Below, one piece after another: positions 16,527-22,576 of a stretch of DNA of 35,334 nucleotides; the stretch's first letter is position 1, and each line of letters begins with the position of its first letter. A program made the position numbers and the translations under genes. Origin of the DNA: a virus; the IMG/VR virus record IMGVR_UViG_3300046482_000239, positions 1-35,334 of that record; one strand, written 5' to 3'. The notes under the pieces are model-generated. The model was not told the DNA's origin and did not search any database. It saw nothing but the letters and a program-made list of their open reading frames with translations.

Positions 16527-16910
16527 ATGAACTTTACGCATGCGCTGACCAGCGCACTCCCGGTCCTGCTCCTTTTCCTGAGCGCTCTTCCCGCCCAAGC
16601 CAAAGCCCCGAAGGTCAAGGTGGAGGACATGCTGCACATGCGCGTGTATATCACCGCCGCGCCACCGGCTACCTCACCTGAAGGCTTCATCGACGGTGAC
16701 GACAAGTGGGTCCGTGATTCGCACCATCGGGACGGTCTCGGCGAGCAGCACATTCCGGTAGACCGTGGACCAGTGGCTGGCGGAATACCACCGGATGAAA
16801 ACGGAGGCGGCGTTGTGACCACCATTCAACTGGTGCTCGATGCGCTCCGGCGCGGTGAAGTGACGCTGGCGGAGGCACGCGCGGCGGTCCACGCGTGGTT
16901 GCGGTCGTGA
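16527..16910 (+). CDS. small secreted protein with signal peptide; C-terminal part may be a separate gene
   Basis: 127 residues as one frame. Residues 1-26 are a clear signal peptide: MNFTHALTSALPVLLLFLSA followed by LPAQAKA with an AQA/AKA-type cleavage site. The mature part up to residue ~75 (VKVEDMLHMRVYITAAPP, then DGDDKWVRDSH) has good codon use; the stretch 78-96 does not. A GTG at 16815 in the same frame starts a compact 31-residue helical peptide (TTIQLVLDALRRGEVTLAEA...). It overlaps by GTGA the end of a 17-residue frame at 16765-16818. The real arrangement could be secreted protein plus one or two micro-proteins. Function unknown. Confidence 0.55.
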   Translation: MNFTHALTSALPVLLLFLSALPAQAKAPKVKVEDMLHMRVYITAAPPATSPEGFIDGDDKWVRDSHHRDGLGEQHIPVDRGPVAGGIPPDENGGGVVTTIQLVLDALRRGEVTLAEARAAVHAWLRS

Positions 16911-17113
16911 ACCGGCTGTCGGATCATCCCGCGCTGGCCGCGCACGCGCATCCGTGCTGGCGCAAGACGAAGCACCGGAGCCGGGGCAAGGCGGAGGCGG
17001 CGCTCCGCGCAATGCGACGACGGACGGAGAAGCTGCGGGCCAGTGAGACGTTGGAGGTCTATCGGTATCACTACTGCTACTGGTGGCATGTGGGGCACGG
17101 GAGGGCAGGGTGA
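16907..17113 (+). CDS. small zinc-ribbon-like protein
   Basis: 68 residues from a GTG that overlaps the previous stop (GTGA). It is rich in Arg and Lys, with a helix AEAALRAMRRRTEKLR and a C-terminal YRYHYCYWWHVGHGR. This resembles the widespread small phage proteins of the pattern C...K..Y.s...A..al..r.......YrC..C..wHlG, although here the usual CxxC is degraded to HYCY. Function unknown; nucleic acid binding is a guess. TGATG coupling joins it to the next gene. Confidence 0.7.
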   Translation: MNRLSDHPALAAHAHPCWRKTKHRSRGKAEAALRAMRRRTEKLRASETLEVYRYHYCYWWHVGHGRAG

Positions 17114-17322
17114 TGGCGACGGTTCCCTTTGCGACGCTGTGTGACCGGTGCGGCCGGCGCTCGGAGGAATACACCTCGTGGCCGTCGTGCCGCGACTGCC
17201 TCGACGACATCTGCCCGGACTGCGACGTGGCGTCCGAGCGGACCGAGGACGAGGCGCACTCGACGCAGTGTCGGGGGTGCGCGGCGGAGGAGGCACATGG
17301 TCAAGTTCACGGCATCCGGTAA
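17113..17322 (+). CDS. cysteine-rich zinc-binding protein
   Basis: 69 residues with four CxxC knuckles: CDRC (10-13), CRDC (26-29), CPDC (34-37) and CRGC (53-56). Two structural zincs, or a cross-brace like a small RING or B-box arrangement, are possible. It starts MATVPFATLCDRCG through a TGATG overlap and its end overlaps the next gene by 26 bases. No catalytic residues are visible. Such proteins act in protein-protein or nucleic acid contacts; the target here is unknown. Confidence 0.7.
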   Translation: MATVPFATLCDRCGRRSEEYTSWPSCRDCLDDICPDCDVASERTEDEAHSTQCRGCAAEEAHGQVHGIR

Positions 17323-17542
17323 CGGCATCACGGTCGTCGGCATCGGGCTGGAAGAGGAGAATCTCCGGCGGATGCAGGCCGGGCAGCCGGTGCGGGTCCG
17401 CCTCAGTGACCTTGGGTTCACGGGTGCGGCCGGGAAGATGCAGATTGTGATTTTCACCGGCAAGGACGCGGCCTCGATGCGGGAGGATCTTGCGCCGTGG
17501 ATCGGGCCGGAGACGGTCATCCACGAGGAGCACGAACAATAA
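17297..17542 (+). CDS. hypothetical protein, paralog of the fragment at the left window edge
   Basis: 81 residues, with GGAGG five bases before the ATG. MVKFTASGNGITVVGIGLEE opens a beta-rich N-terminus, followed by NLRRMQAGQPVRVRLSDLGF and GKMQIVIFTGKDAASMREDL. The predicted alternation beta-alpha-beta-beta-alpha suggests a small compact domain. The duplicated relative at the window start shows that this gene exists twice in the genome. No known function; I do not recognise a named family. Confidence 0.8.
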   Translation: MVKFTASGNGITVVGIGLEEENLRRMQAGQPVRVRLSDLGFTGAAGKMQIVIFTGKDAASMREDLAPWIGPETVIHEEHEQ

Positions 17543-17763
17543 TGCCGCTCTTTTCAGAGATGCCGCTCTTTTGCTGCATTTGCGGGGTGACCTTTCACGC
17601 GGGCGTGAACCGTCAGTGGCACGGGTTCGATGAGGCGGTCTGCGGCGCCGGCTGCTACTACGAGAAGGAGTGGCGCAAGACGCTCTCGACGCTGGGGAAG
17701 GCATACTATCCGGACCCGCGTCAGTTCGACGCCCACGGGTATCCTGTGAAAGGGTCGTCCTGA
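17542..17763 (+). CDS. small zinc-finger-like protein
   Basis: 73 residues, coupled by TAATG. It opens with a direct repeat, MPLFSEMPLFCCICG, and contains CxxCG (11-15), CGAGC (near 35) and EKEWRKTLSTLGKAYYPDPR. The pattern MPLFSEMPLFC.ICG....K.CG..C..E.EWR..LSILGK.Y recurs in small proteins of phages and mobile elements (from memory), with unknown function. The tandem ATGCCGCTCTTTT also offers a second in-frame start six codons in. Confidence 0.75.
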   Translation: MPLFSEMPLFCCICGVTFHAGVNRQWHGFDEAVCGAGCYYEKEWRKTLSTLGKAYYPDPRQFDAHGYPVKGSS

Positions 17764-17883
17764 TGAGTACTGACGCCCCGCTCACGTTGCGCGAGGAGGT
17801 CCGCGCCTTGCGGGGGCGTCGTCCCGCCTCCGGGGCTTGAACACGTCGATCAGGCCCAATCACTCGCGGACTCGGTGCAGTAG
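17763..17883 (+). CDS. tiny protein, probably frameshifted in a G5 tract
   Basis: As written, an ATG (TGATG-coupled) encodes only 25 residues, MSTDAPLTLREEVRALRGRR..., ending at 17840. Removing one G from 17812-17816 gives 39 residues ending GVVPPPGLEHVDQAQSLADS and a TAG just before the lipoprotein gene. The span is 3n+1 bases. The restored frame has better composition and leaves a 9-base gap to the next gene. Function unknown. Confidence 0.5.
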
Positions 17884-17892
17884 GCGCGTCCC

Positions 17893-18057
17893 ATGAGCAC
17901 CAGACTGCTTCTGCGTTTCGTGGCGCTCCTCTCGCTCCCCCTCGCCCTGTCGGGCTGCAACATGGACCTGCTGACCGGGGCGTCGGACATCACCTACCAG
18001 GTCACTGGCAGTTCGGCCACGCGGGTCTCGCTGACCTACGAGACCGAGAGCGTGTAA
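17893..18057 (+). CDS. small lipoprotein, probably truncated
   Basis: 54 residues. A basic start (MSTRLLLR) and hydrophobic core lead to the lipobox LALSGC, with Cys at 22. After cleavage only ~33 residues remain, including DITYQVTGSSATRVSLTYET. That motif matches the first strands of the MmpS-like / Y.V.GsA..v.vTY.n beta domain, which normally continues for another 50-60 residues. The stop comes just where the sequence enters a region of duplicated GGGTACTTT and a G9 tract, so truncation by rearrangement is plausible. Membrane-anchored, outward-facing if made. Confidence 0.7.
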   Translation: MSTRLLLRFVALLSLPLALSGCNMDLLTGASDITYQVTGSSATRVSLTYETESV

Positions 18058-18077
18058 GGGTACTTTTCGGAGAGAGT

Positions 18078-18086
18078 GGGGGGGGG
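18078..18086. repeat. G9 homopolymer beside a GGGTACTTT direct repeat
   Basis: Nine consecutive G lie between two copies of GGGTACTTT (18058-18066 and 18084-18092), just upstream of a membrane protein ATG and in frame with a GTG at 18076. Length change here would alter spacing or frame, so it is a slippage or error hotspot. Confidence 0.6.
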
Positions 18087-18096
18087 TACTTTAGCG

Positions 18097-18399
18097 ATGA
18101 GAGCCCTGCCGCTGATGATCGTCGGCTTTTTCATCCTGCAAGCGCTTGGCGTCAACGACTGGTCTTGGCGCACGTTCTTCTTCGTCTACGTCGGGCTGGA
18201 GATCCTTCAATGTCATCCAATGCGGCGCGGGCGATGGCTCTCTCCTCGGCCGACCGCGGCTCCCACGGCCCGAGCGCGGCGTGAGCCTTCCTCACGGCAT
18301 CAGTTAATCGAACGTCATAGGGGTCGCGTGGTGTGCGGTTCCGCGGAGGACCATAGCCGTCTAGTAACTCGTCGGCATTGGCGATGCCACACGCGATGA
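18097..18399 (+). CDS. small membrane protein with doubtful C-terminus
   Basis: From this ATG the first ~38 residues (MRALPLMIVGFFILQALGV, then NDWSWRTFFFVYVGLEILQ) form one or two hydrophobic segments. The remaining 62 residues are Arg/Ser/His-rich, lie opposite the well-formed minus-strand gene and look non-coding. The original stop was probably lost at a recombination junction near 18210. TACTTT four bases upstream and the G9 tract make the start uncertain. A holin or small inner-membrane role is possible but unsupported. Confidence 0.45.
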   Translation: MRALPLMIVGFFILQALGVNDWSWRTFFFVYVGLEILQCHPMRRGRWLSPRPTAAPTARARREPSSRHQLIERHRGRVVCGSAEDHSRLVTRRHWRCHTR

Positions 18400-18586
18400 T
18401 GATTTCGCCGGGTTCGAACTCATCACAGAGCGTGAGGAAGGCCCGGTCTCCCACCCATGCCCGCGCATGGTCGAGGTCCTGACCGAGGTCACCGAGCCCG
18501 CGCCGGATGTCGTTCCATGCGGCGGCGAGTGCGCGTTCGCGTTCTTCGCTCGTCACGACTGTTCTCCATTGAGCCTCATCGCCCAT
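18152..18586 (-). CDS. hypothetical protein of the minus-strand cassette operon
   Basis: 144 residues; its ATG directly follows the stop of the upstream small membrane gene. The body is helical with good codon use: EERERALAAAWNDIRRGLGD, then ARAWVGDRAFLTLCDEFEPG, a hydrophobic IIIACGIANADELLDG and VRKAHAALG. The last 20 residues (SPARRRRRRTCAKTSR) are anomalous and read into DNA that also codes for the plus-strand membrane protein, so the true C-terminus may be missing. No family recognised. Confidence 0.65.
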   Translation of the reverse strand: MGDEAQWRTVVTSEERERALAAAWNDIRRGLGDLGQDLDHARAWVGDRAFLTLCDEFEPGEIIIACGIANADELLDGYGPPRNRTPRDPYDVRLTDAVRKAHAALGPWEPRSAEERAIARAALDDIEGSPARRRRRRTCAKTSR

Positions 18587-18739
18587 TCAGCCTCGTTCGC
18601 GAATGGCACTCGCCACGTCGCGGAGCGCGGCCTCGAGCGGGTGCGGACCCGACCCGCGCCGCGACTGCCATTCCTTCCAGAGATTGCGGACCGCGAGGAC
18701 GATGTTAATCACGGTCAGCAGCGCGGTCAGTGCGACCAT
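18587..18739 (-). CDS. small single-pass membrane protein
   Basis: 50 residues from an ATG inside the end of the preceding tiny gene. The hydrophobic segment VALTALLTVINIVLAVRNLW at residues 2-21 is followed by basic WQSRRG and an amphipathic helix (LEAALRDVASAIRERG). The layout, one membrane helix with a charged tail, resembles small accessory phage membrane proteins. It forms an overlapping pair with the 31-residue membrane protein upstream, suggesting joint function. Not identified further. Confidence 0.65.
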   Translation of the reverse strand: MVALTALLTVINIVLAVRNLWKEWQSRRGSGPHPLEAALRDVASAIRERG

Positions 18740-18822
18740 TGCCACCAGAGCAGCCACGCCAGCGCCAGCGCCACGGCGACCTGGAGAATCGCCCACGACA
18801 GATTGCTGGTGCGTTCAGCCAT
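18727..18822 (-). CDS. tiny membrane protein (31 aa)
   Basis: The frame begins MAERTSNLSWAILQVAVALA and ends LLWWQWSH. A single Trp-rich transmembrane helix fills almost the whole protein. Its ATG overlaps the zinc-ribbon stop (TGATG) and its end overlaps the start of the next membrane gene by 13 bases, so the three genes are probably translated as a unit. Confidence 0.6.
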   Translation of the reverse strand: MAERTSNLSWAILQVAVALALAWLLWWQWSH

Positions 18823-18992
18823 CACGCGGTCTTCTTCCGCGGGGGCACGGAGGCGTGATTCCAGTAGAGCGATTTACACTTCGCGCACATGGTGATATGC
18901 GGGATGCGGGGACTCCAGGTATGGCCGCAGCGCAGGCATTCCAACCCCTTCACGGTAATCATCTTGAGTTTTGTTTTCGGTGCCGTGCTCAT
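18822..18992 (-). CDS. zinc-ribbon protein
   Basis: 56 residues from ATG (MSTAPKTKLKMITVKGLECL). Two CxxC knuckles, CLRCGHTWSPR and CAKCKSLYW, form a small zinc ribbon. The pattern C..CGH.W.PR.......C.KCKS.YW is common in small regulators and antitoxin-like proteins of bacteria and archaea (family knowledge). It is the first gene of the minus-strand cassette operon and has a palindrome and promoter-like boxes just upstream. It may therefore act as a regulator of the operon, but no partner toxin is recognised. Confidence 0.8.
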   Translation of the reverse strand: MSTAPKTKLKMITVKGLECLRCGHTWSPRIPHITMCAKCKSLYWNHASVPPRKKTA

Positions 18993-19000
18993 GGCGACGG

Positions 19001-19030
19001 AGTTTACTGATATCGGTAAATGACCGTCAA
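19001..19030 (-). promoter_or_regulatory. promoter with overlapping operator palindrome
   Basis: On the minus strand TTGACG, an 18-base spacer and TAAACT lie 8 bases before the zinc-ribbon ATG. Between and over the boxes sits TTTACTGATATCGGTAAA (19003-19020), an 18-bp inverted repeat centred on GATATC with one mismatched pair. This is a textbook layout for repression of a small operon. The binding protein is unknown. Confidence 0.55.
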
Positions 19031-19075
19031 GGGCCTGAGCCAAGTAATGAGCCACAGACGAAACGCGCACTCGGC

Positions 19076-19156
19076 TCACGCAGCCGTGCGCCAGGCCCAT
19101 ACGTGCGTGCTCGCTGGCTCGTTGTCCAGCGTCGGGCGGCCGCGGCGGCGGTTCAT
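19076..19156 (-). pseudogene. truncated ribbon-helix-helix gene remnant
   Basis: The ATG overlaps the terminase stop by ATGA and encodes MNRRRGRPTLDNEPAS, matching MMRRGRPTLESEPVS of the intact gene at 16.3 kb. It then diverges and stops after 26 codons. No beta strand or helices of the DNA-binding fold remain. It marks the old junction between terL and the ribbon-helix-helix gene. Confidence 0.75.
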
Positions 19157-19190
19157 GCCCCGAATACTAGCATTTGATATGCCGGGGCCG
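19127..19190. repeat. imperfect direct repeat, right copy (terL 3' end / RHH 5' end)
   Basis: This copy contains the genuine terminase C-terminus and the 5' end of the truncated ribbon-helix-helix remnant. It matches 16274-16337 at about four of five bases, including CGAATACTAG and GGCCGCGGCG blocks. Confidence 0.85.
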
Positions 19191-20697
19191 GCGGCGGGAC
19201 GCTATGGCGCTCCATCACGTCCACCGCCATCACCAGCGCCACGACACCGTCAATGCGCTCCGTCGAGACCTTCTTGGACGGCTTGATGTTGCCGGCCGCA
19301 TCCGTCTCCACCGAGACATTCGACACGTTCCAGCGCAGCACCGGGTGCCCGTCGTGGCACAACCGCTTCGAGAGAATCGCCGCTTCGAGCGCCTTGGTCG
19401 GGGCTGAGAGCGACGCAAAGCCCTGGCGCATCGGCACGCAGTCGAAGCCGTCCTGCTCCTTGAGCCGCGTCACCAAATCGGTGGCATTCCAGGGGTCGAA
19501 GGCCACCTGGCGCATCTCGTACACGGCGGCCCATTCCTGCAGCGTGCGGCGTACAGCCTCATAGTCAACGGTGTTGCCCGGCGTCGCCGTGACGTAGCCC
19601 TCGCGCGCCCACTGGTCGTAGGGCACGCGGTCCCGCGTCACGCGCTGCGCGATCGTCTCCTTCGGCACGAAGAACTCAGCGCGCACGTCGAAGCCGTCGT
19701 CATTGGGGAACACGGCCACCAGCGCCGTCAGATCTTTCGTCGAGCTCAGGTCCATCCCCACGTAACAGCGGCGTCCTTTGAAGCAGGCCGGCGACAGTGC
19801 CGTCAATTCCACACTCTGGCAGGCATCCCACGCCGCCAACTGGATCCAGCGCGCGGCCTGCTCGGTCCACTGATTGAGATACAGCCGCCGGAACGAATTC
19901 TCCTGCGCGGGAATCTCCTGCGCCCGCGCGCACATGGTCCGCATCTCCTCGAGCGAGCGGAAATCCCCGAGCGCCGGATTCGCCTGCTTCCAGACGCGCT
20001 CGTTCGTCCAGTCGGCTTCGGCGGGAGCCTCAAAGAGAATGGGCAGGAACGTGGGATCGAGCGCCGGCTGCTCGGCCACCTTCTTCGCGTGCTGATAGAG
20101 CTCCCAGAGAATCGAGTGGCGGTCATAGCCGGCCGTGGTAATGGCCATCATCAGCGGTTGGAGCCGTGCGCCCTGGCTCGTCGCGAGCACGTCCCACAGT
20201 TCCCGCGAGGGCGCGGCGTGCAGCTCGTCGTAGATGACTACCGAGGCGTTGAATCCGTGCTTGGAATACGCCTCGGCGCTGATGGCGCGGTAGAAACTTC
20301 CACTGGCCGGATGGACGATGCGCTTCTGCGAATCGACAATCTCACAGACGGCGTCGAGCTCCGGGTCATTGCGAATCATCTGTGCGGCCACGTTGAACAC
20401 GAGCGCCGCCTGGTCTTTGTCCGCGGCCGCCGAATAGACCTCGCCACCGATCTCGCCATCGAAGAGCAGGAAGTACACGGCCAGCGCCGCCGCGAGCTCC
20501 GTCTTGCCATTCTTCCTCGGGAGCATCAACAAACAGGTCCGGTACTGCCGCCGGCCATCCTTCCGCTCGGCAAACAGCTGCTTGACGATACGCCGCTGCC
20601 AGGGGCGCAGGTCGAACGGTTGCTGTGCAAACGGTCCCTTCGTGTGGGTGAGCTGATTCATCAGCCGCACGGCACGCGCCGCCTGCGTTTCCTTCAC
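19153..20697 (-). CDS. terL: terminase large subunit
   Basis: 514 residues from a GTG overlapping the small subunit stop as GTGA (reads MKETQAARAVRLMNQL); a GTG six codons further upstream is also possible. ATPase: Walker A-like LPRKNGKT (59-66), Walker B VVIYDE (153-158). Nuclease: first acidic residue in VGMDLSSTKD (D316), then FDPWNATDLV, and a C-terminal ERIDGVVALVMA near 485-496. This matches the terminase_1 / HK97-like large subunit that pumps DNA into the prohead and cuts it. Full length. The last residues AYQMLVFGA are duplicated at 16.3 kb. Confidence 0.97.
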   Translation of the reverse strand: MKETQAARAVRLMNQLTHTKGPFAQQPFDLRPWQRRIVKQLFAERKDGRRQYRTCLLMLPRKNGKTELAAALAVYFLLFDGEIGGEVYSAAADKDQAALVFNVAAQMIRNDPELDAVCEIVDSQKRIVHPASGSFYRAISAEAYSKHGFNASVVIYDELHAAPSRELWDVLATSQGARLQPLMMAITTAGYDRHSILWELYQHAKKVAEQPALDPTFLPILFEAPAEADWTNERVWKQANPALGDFRSLEEMRTMCARAQEIPAQENSFRRLYLNQWTEQAARWIQLAAWDACQSVELTALSPACFKGRRCYVGMDLSSTKDLTALVAVFPNDDGFDVRAEFFVPKETIAQRVTRDRVPYDQWAREGYVTATPGNTVDYEAVRRTLQEWAAVYEMRQVAFDPWNATDLVTRLKEQDGFDCVPMRQGFASLSAPTKALEAAILSKRLCHDGHPVLRWNVSNVSVETDAAGNIKPSKKVSTERIDGVVALVMAVDVMERHSVPPPAPAYQMLVFGA

Positions 20698-21134
20698 TTC
20701 AGCACTCCGCTCCACTTGCTGACGGGCGGCGCGTCATTGGTCGCGACGCGAATCCGCTGCCGCGAGACCGGATCCATCCCGAACAGCGCGTAGTACTGCC
20801 GGATGATGGAGGCGAATTGCTTCTCGAGCGCCACGCCTTTCATAAATTGGCGGGGCTTCTGCTTCAACGCCGAGGCACGATTCAGCGTGGCTTGCAGTTC
20901 ACACAGCATCGCGAAGGGCCGCACATCGGCCGCGGTCAAGGTCCCCATCTCGATGCAGACCGGGGCTAACTCTTCCCACATCCGGCTGGCACCCTCGCCT
21001 AACTCGGCGGGCTTGACAATCCCCCCCGCCGCGGCCTTCGGTTCATGGAAATTGATCCGGCTCTTCTGAACGCCCCGCAGGATCTTTAGGGCCGTGGATG
21101 TGCGAGGACGGCGGCCGGAATTACGGTTGCCCAT
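20694..21134 (-). CDS. terS: terminase small subunit, P27 family
   Basis: 146 residues. MGNRNSGRRPRTSTALKILR at the start, then EGASRMWEELAPVCIEMGTL and ADVRPFAMLCELQATLNRAS, is the typical P27/HK97-like small terminase pattern: GRP.....LK...G..., then W.e..p.l...G.lt..D...f. The C-terminal LFGMDPVSRQRI also fits. It recognises packaging sites and loads the large subunit. Its start overlaps the upstream homing-endonuclease-like gene by 14 bases. Confidence 0.93.
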   Translation of the reverse strand: MGNRNSGRRPRTSTALKILRGVQKSRINFHEPKAAAGGIVKPAELGEGASRMWEELAPVCIEMGTLTAADVRPFAMLCELQATLNRASALKQKPRQFMKGVALEKQFASIIRQYYALFGMDPVSRQRIRVATNDAPPVSKWSGVLK

Positions 21135-21933
21135 CGATTGTTCTCAGTTTAATGTTGCGCGACGGTGCCCCGGCGGTCCCTTGAGCCAACGCGATCCTGC
21201 ATAAAACTACCCCCCCCCTGCCCGCCGTTGCACACTCTTGCTCGGCCCGCGTCTTCGTGCTGTGACACGACGCGCGACGCACTCGGTCCACGTTGCACTG
21301 GTTGCACGCTGCCACGAGATTCCGCGGATCATTGTTGGTCTTGTTGCCATCAAGGTGATCGGCGACGAGCGTGCCTTTGCGACAGGTACCGATGCGCCAC
21401 TCGACCATGACGCCGCACCAATGACACGGATGCGAGCCAGGACCGATGGTGTCGTAGAGCACTTTGCGATGCTCGTATACGAGGCCGGCTCTCGGAGTCG
21501 CTAATGGATGCTGCGGGCTGATGAGGACGATATAGCCGTTGCTGTGTTGACGTCGTCGCTTCCACGTCCTTCGCTCAAGTGTCCCAGTCCGGCGCCAACG
21601 GTAGTAGCAACTGTTACAGATGCCGTTGCTGTAGCCCTGGGGGTTCGTGCAACCAGGGGTGATACAGCGCGGCTTGGTCTCCAGCAGGGCGAGACGTCGC
21701 GCCTGCTGACAGGATTTCTTCCCGCAGATGCGACGATCCCTCCCTCGACGAATGGCATAGCTAAAGGCCTGCTGGCAGACTTCGCAGGTGCGCGTGCGGA
21801 CGCCTGTGAGGCGCTGTCGGCGCTTGGTGCGTTCATGTTGGCATGTCGGTGAACAGCACACCCGATGAGTGCCGCGTGCGGCAGGGAAACTAAACTCCTG
21901 TTGGCATTCAGGGCAGATCTGAGTGCGTATCAT
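21121..21933 (-). CDS. HNH endonuclease with N-terminal zinc fingers (homing-endonuclease-like)
   Basis: 270 residues from MIRTQICPECQQEF; the ATG overlaps the upstream stop (ATGA). Residues 1-100 carry repeated zinc knuckles (CPEC, CEVC and CxxxxC partners such as CSPTC and CGKKSC). A third cluster CITPGCTNPQ...GICNSCY follows, then an HNH core: HPCHWCG, VADHLDGNKTNNDPRNLVAA, CNQCN near 200-235. This is the organisation of free-standing phage homing nucleases. Lower GC and a different codon mix than its neighbours (many AGT, CAT, GTA codons) suggest transfer into the site between the HNH gene and terS. Confidence 0.85.
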   Translation of the reverse strand: MIRTQICPECQQEFSFPAARGTHRVCCSPTCQHERTKRRQRLTGVRTRTCEVCQQAFSYAIRRGRDRRICGKKSCQQARRLALLETKPRCITPGCTNPQGYSNGICNSCYYRWRRTGTLERRTWKRRRQHSNGYIVLISPQHPLATPRAGLVYEHRKVLYDTIGPGSHPCHWCGVMVEWRIGTCRKGTLVADHLDGNKTNNDPRNLVAACNQCNVDRVRRASCHSTKTRAEQECATAGRGGVVLCRIALAQGTAGAPSRNIKLRTIDGQP

Positions 21934-22349
21934 CGGCGGTCCAATTGTTCGGCTCTTGTTTTTTTTAGGTGACATAACCTGCACAGCAGCTGCACCCGAT
22001 GCGGATCGCACACGCGCTCCGGATGGCTGCGCTCCCAGGCCTCGAGCGGCGGGTCATGGTCGACGTGCAGGCCCTCGAGGGTGACACGCCCGCGCAGCAG
22101 GCACTGACTGTGCGGGCTGGACGTGCCCGAGAGCCTGGCACCACACACGGGCAGGATGCCGCGCGCCATCAGCAGCCGGGGAAACGCTGCGACGAAGGCC
22201 ACCCATTTGCTGTCGTAGCCGCGCTGGTGTCGTGACCCACGGCGGGCGTCGGTGGCCTGATGCTTGGCGGCTAGGTGGACCGGGCACAGGCCACGGCTGC
22301 GACGAGGGCAGCCGGGATACGGGCACACACCCAAGGGGGCGGTCGGCAT
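21930..22349 (-). CDS. HNH endonuclease beside terminase
   Basis: 139 residues. A C-terminal HNH fold is visible: GLHVDHDPPLEAWERSHPER near 90-110, then QLLCRLCHLKKTRAEQ. An N-terminal CPYPGCPRRSRGLCPVH knuckle and RGYDSKWV are typical of the small HNH proteins encoded next to terminase in HK97-like phages. These proteins are needed with terminase for DNA cleavage at packaging sites in several phages (established for HK97 gp74-type). It is the first gene of the late operon after a 227-base gap. Confidence 0.9.
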   Translation of the reverse strand: MPTAPLGVCPYPGCPRRSRGLCPVHLAAKHQATDARRGSRHQRGYDSKWVAFVAAFPRLLMARGILPVCGARLSGTSSPHSQCLLRGRVTLEGLHVDHDPPLEAWERSHPERVCDPHRVQLLCRLCHLKKTRAEQLDRR

Positions 22350-22576
22350 GGTTGAGCTTAGATACCTCTTAGACGATCACTTGTGAGATGGCTCATCCGT
22401 CCTGTGGAATGGTCTAGCAACGCCATAGGACCCGCGCCAGCGCGTTTTCCACAGGCAGGTCATACCCGGATATGGGTCAGCGGTTTTGTCTCGCGGAAAG
22501 GCGCCCATAGGCCCCATGCTCGCCATCGGCCGGTGTCCTCGTCGCCGCATCCCTACTGTTGAGCTGGCTGGCGCCG
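22350..22576 (-). promoter_or_regulatory. gap upstream of packaging genes, likely late promoter region
   Basis: These 227 bases separate the accessory surface gene from the packaging and structural operon. The stretch is locally AT-richer near the HNH start (minus strand: TCTAAGAGGTATCTAAG), which could hold a -10. I do not see a confident -35. GTTTTCCACAGGC here recurs once at about 28633, possibly by chance. Position alone makes this a candidate for the late promoter. Confidence 0.35.

Noticed and set aside
16674-17210. Minus-strand frame ending in MVRITDPLVVTVDEAFR
   Set aside because: The last 30 residues look protein-like, but the rest is Arg/Ser/Pro nonsense opposite three coupled plus-strand genes.
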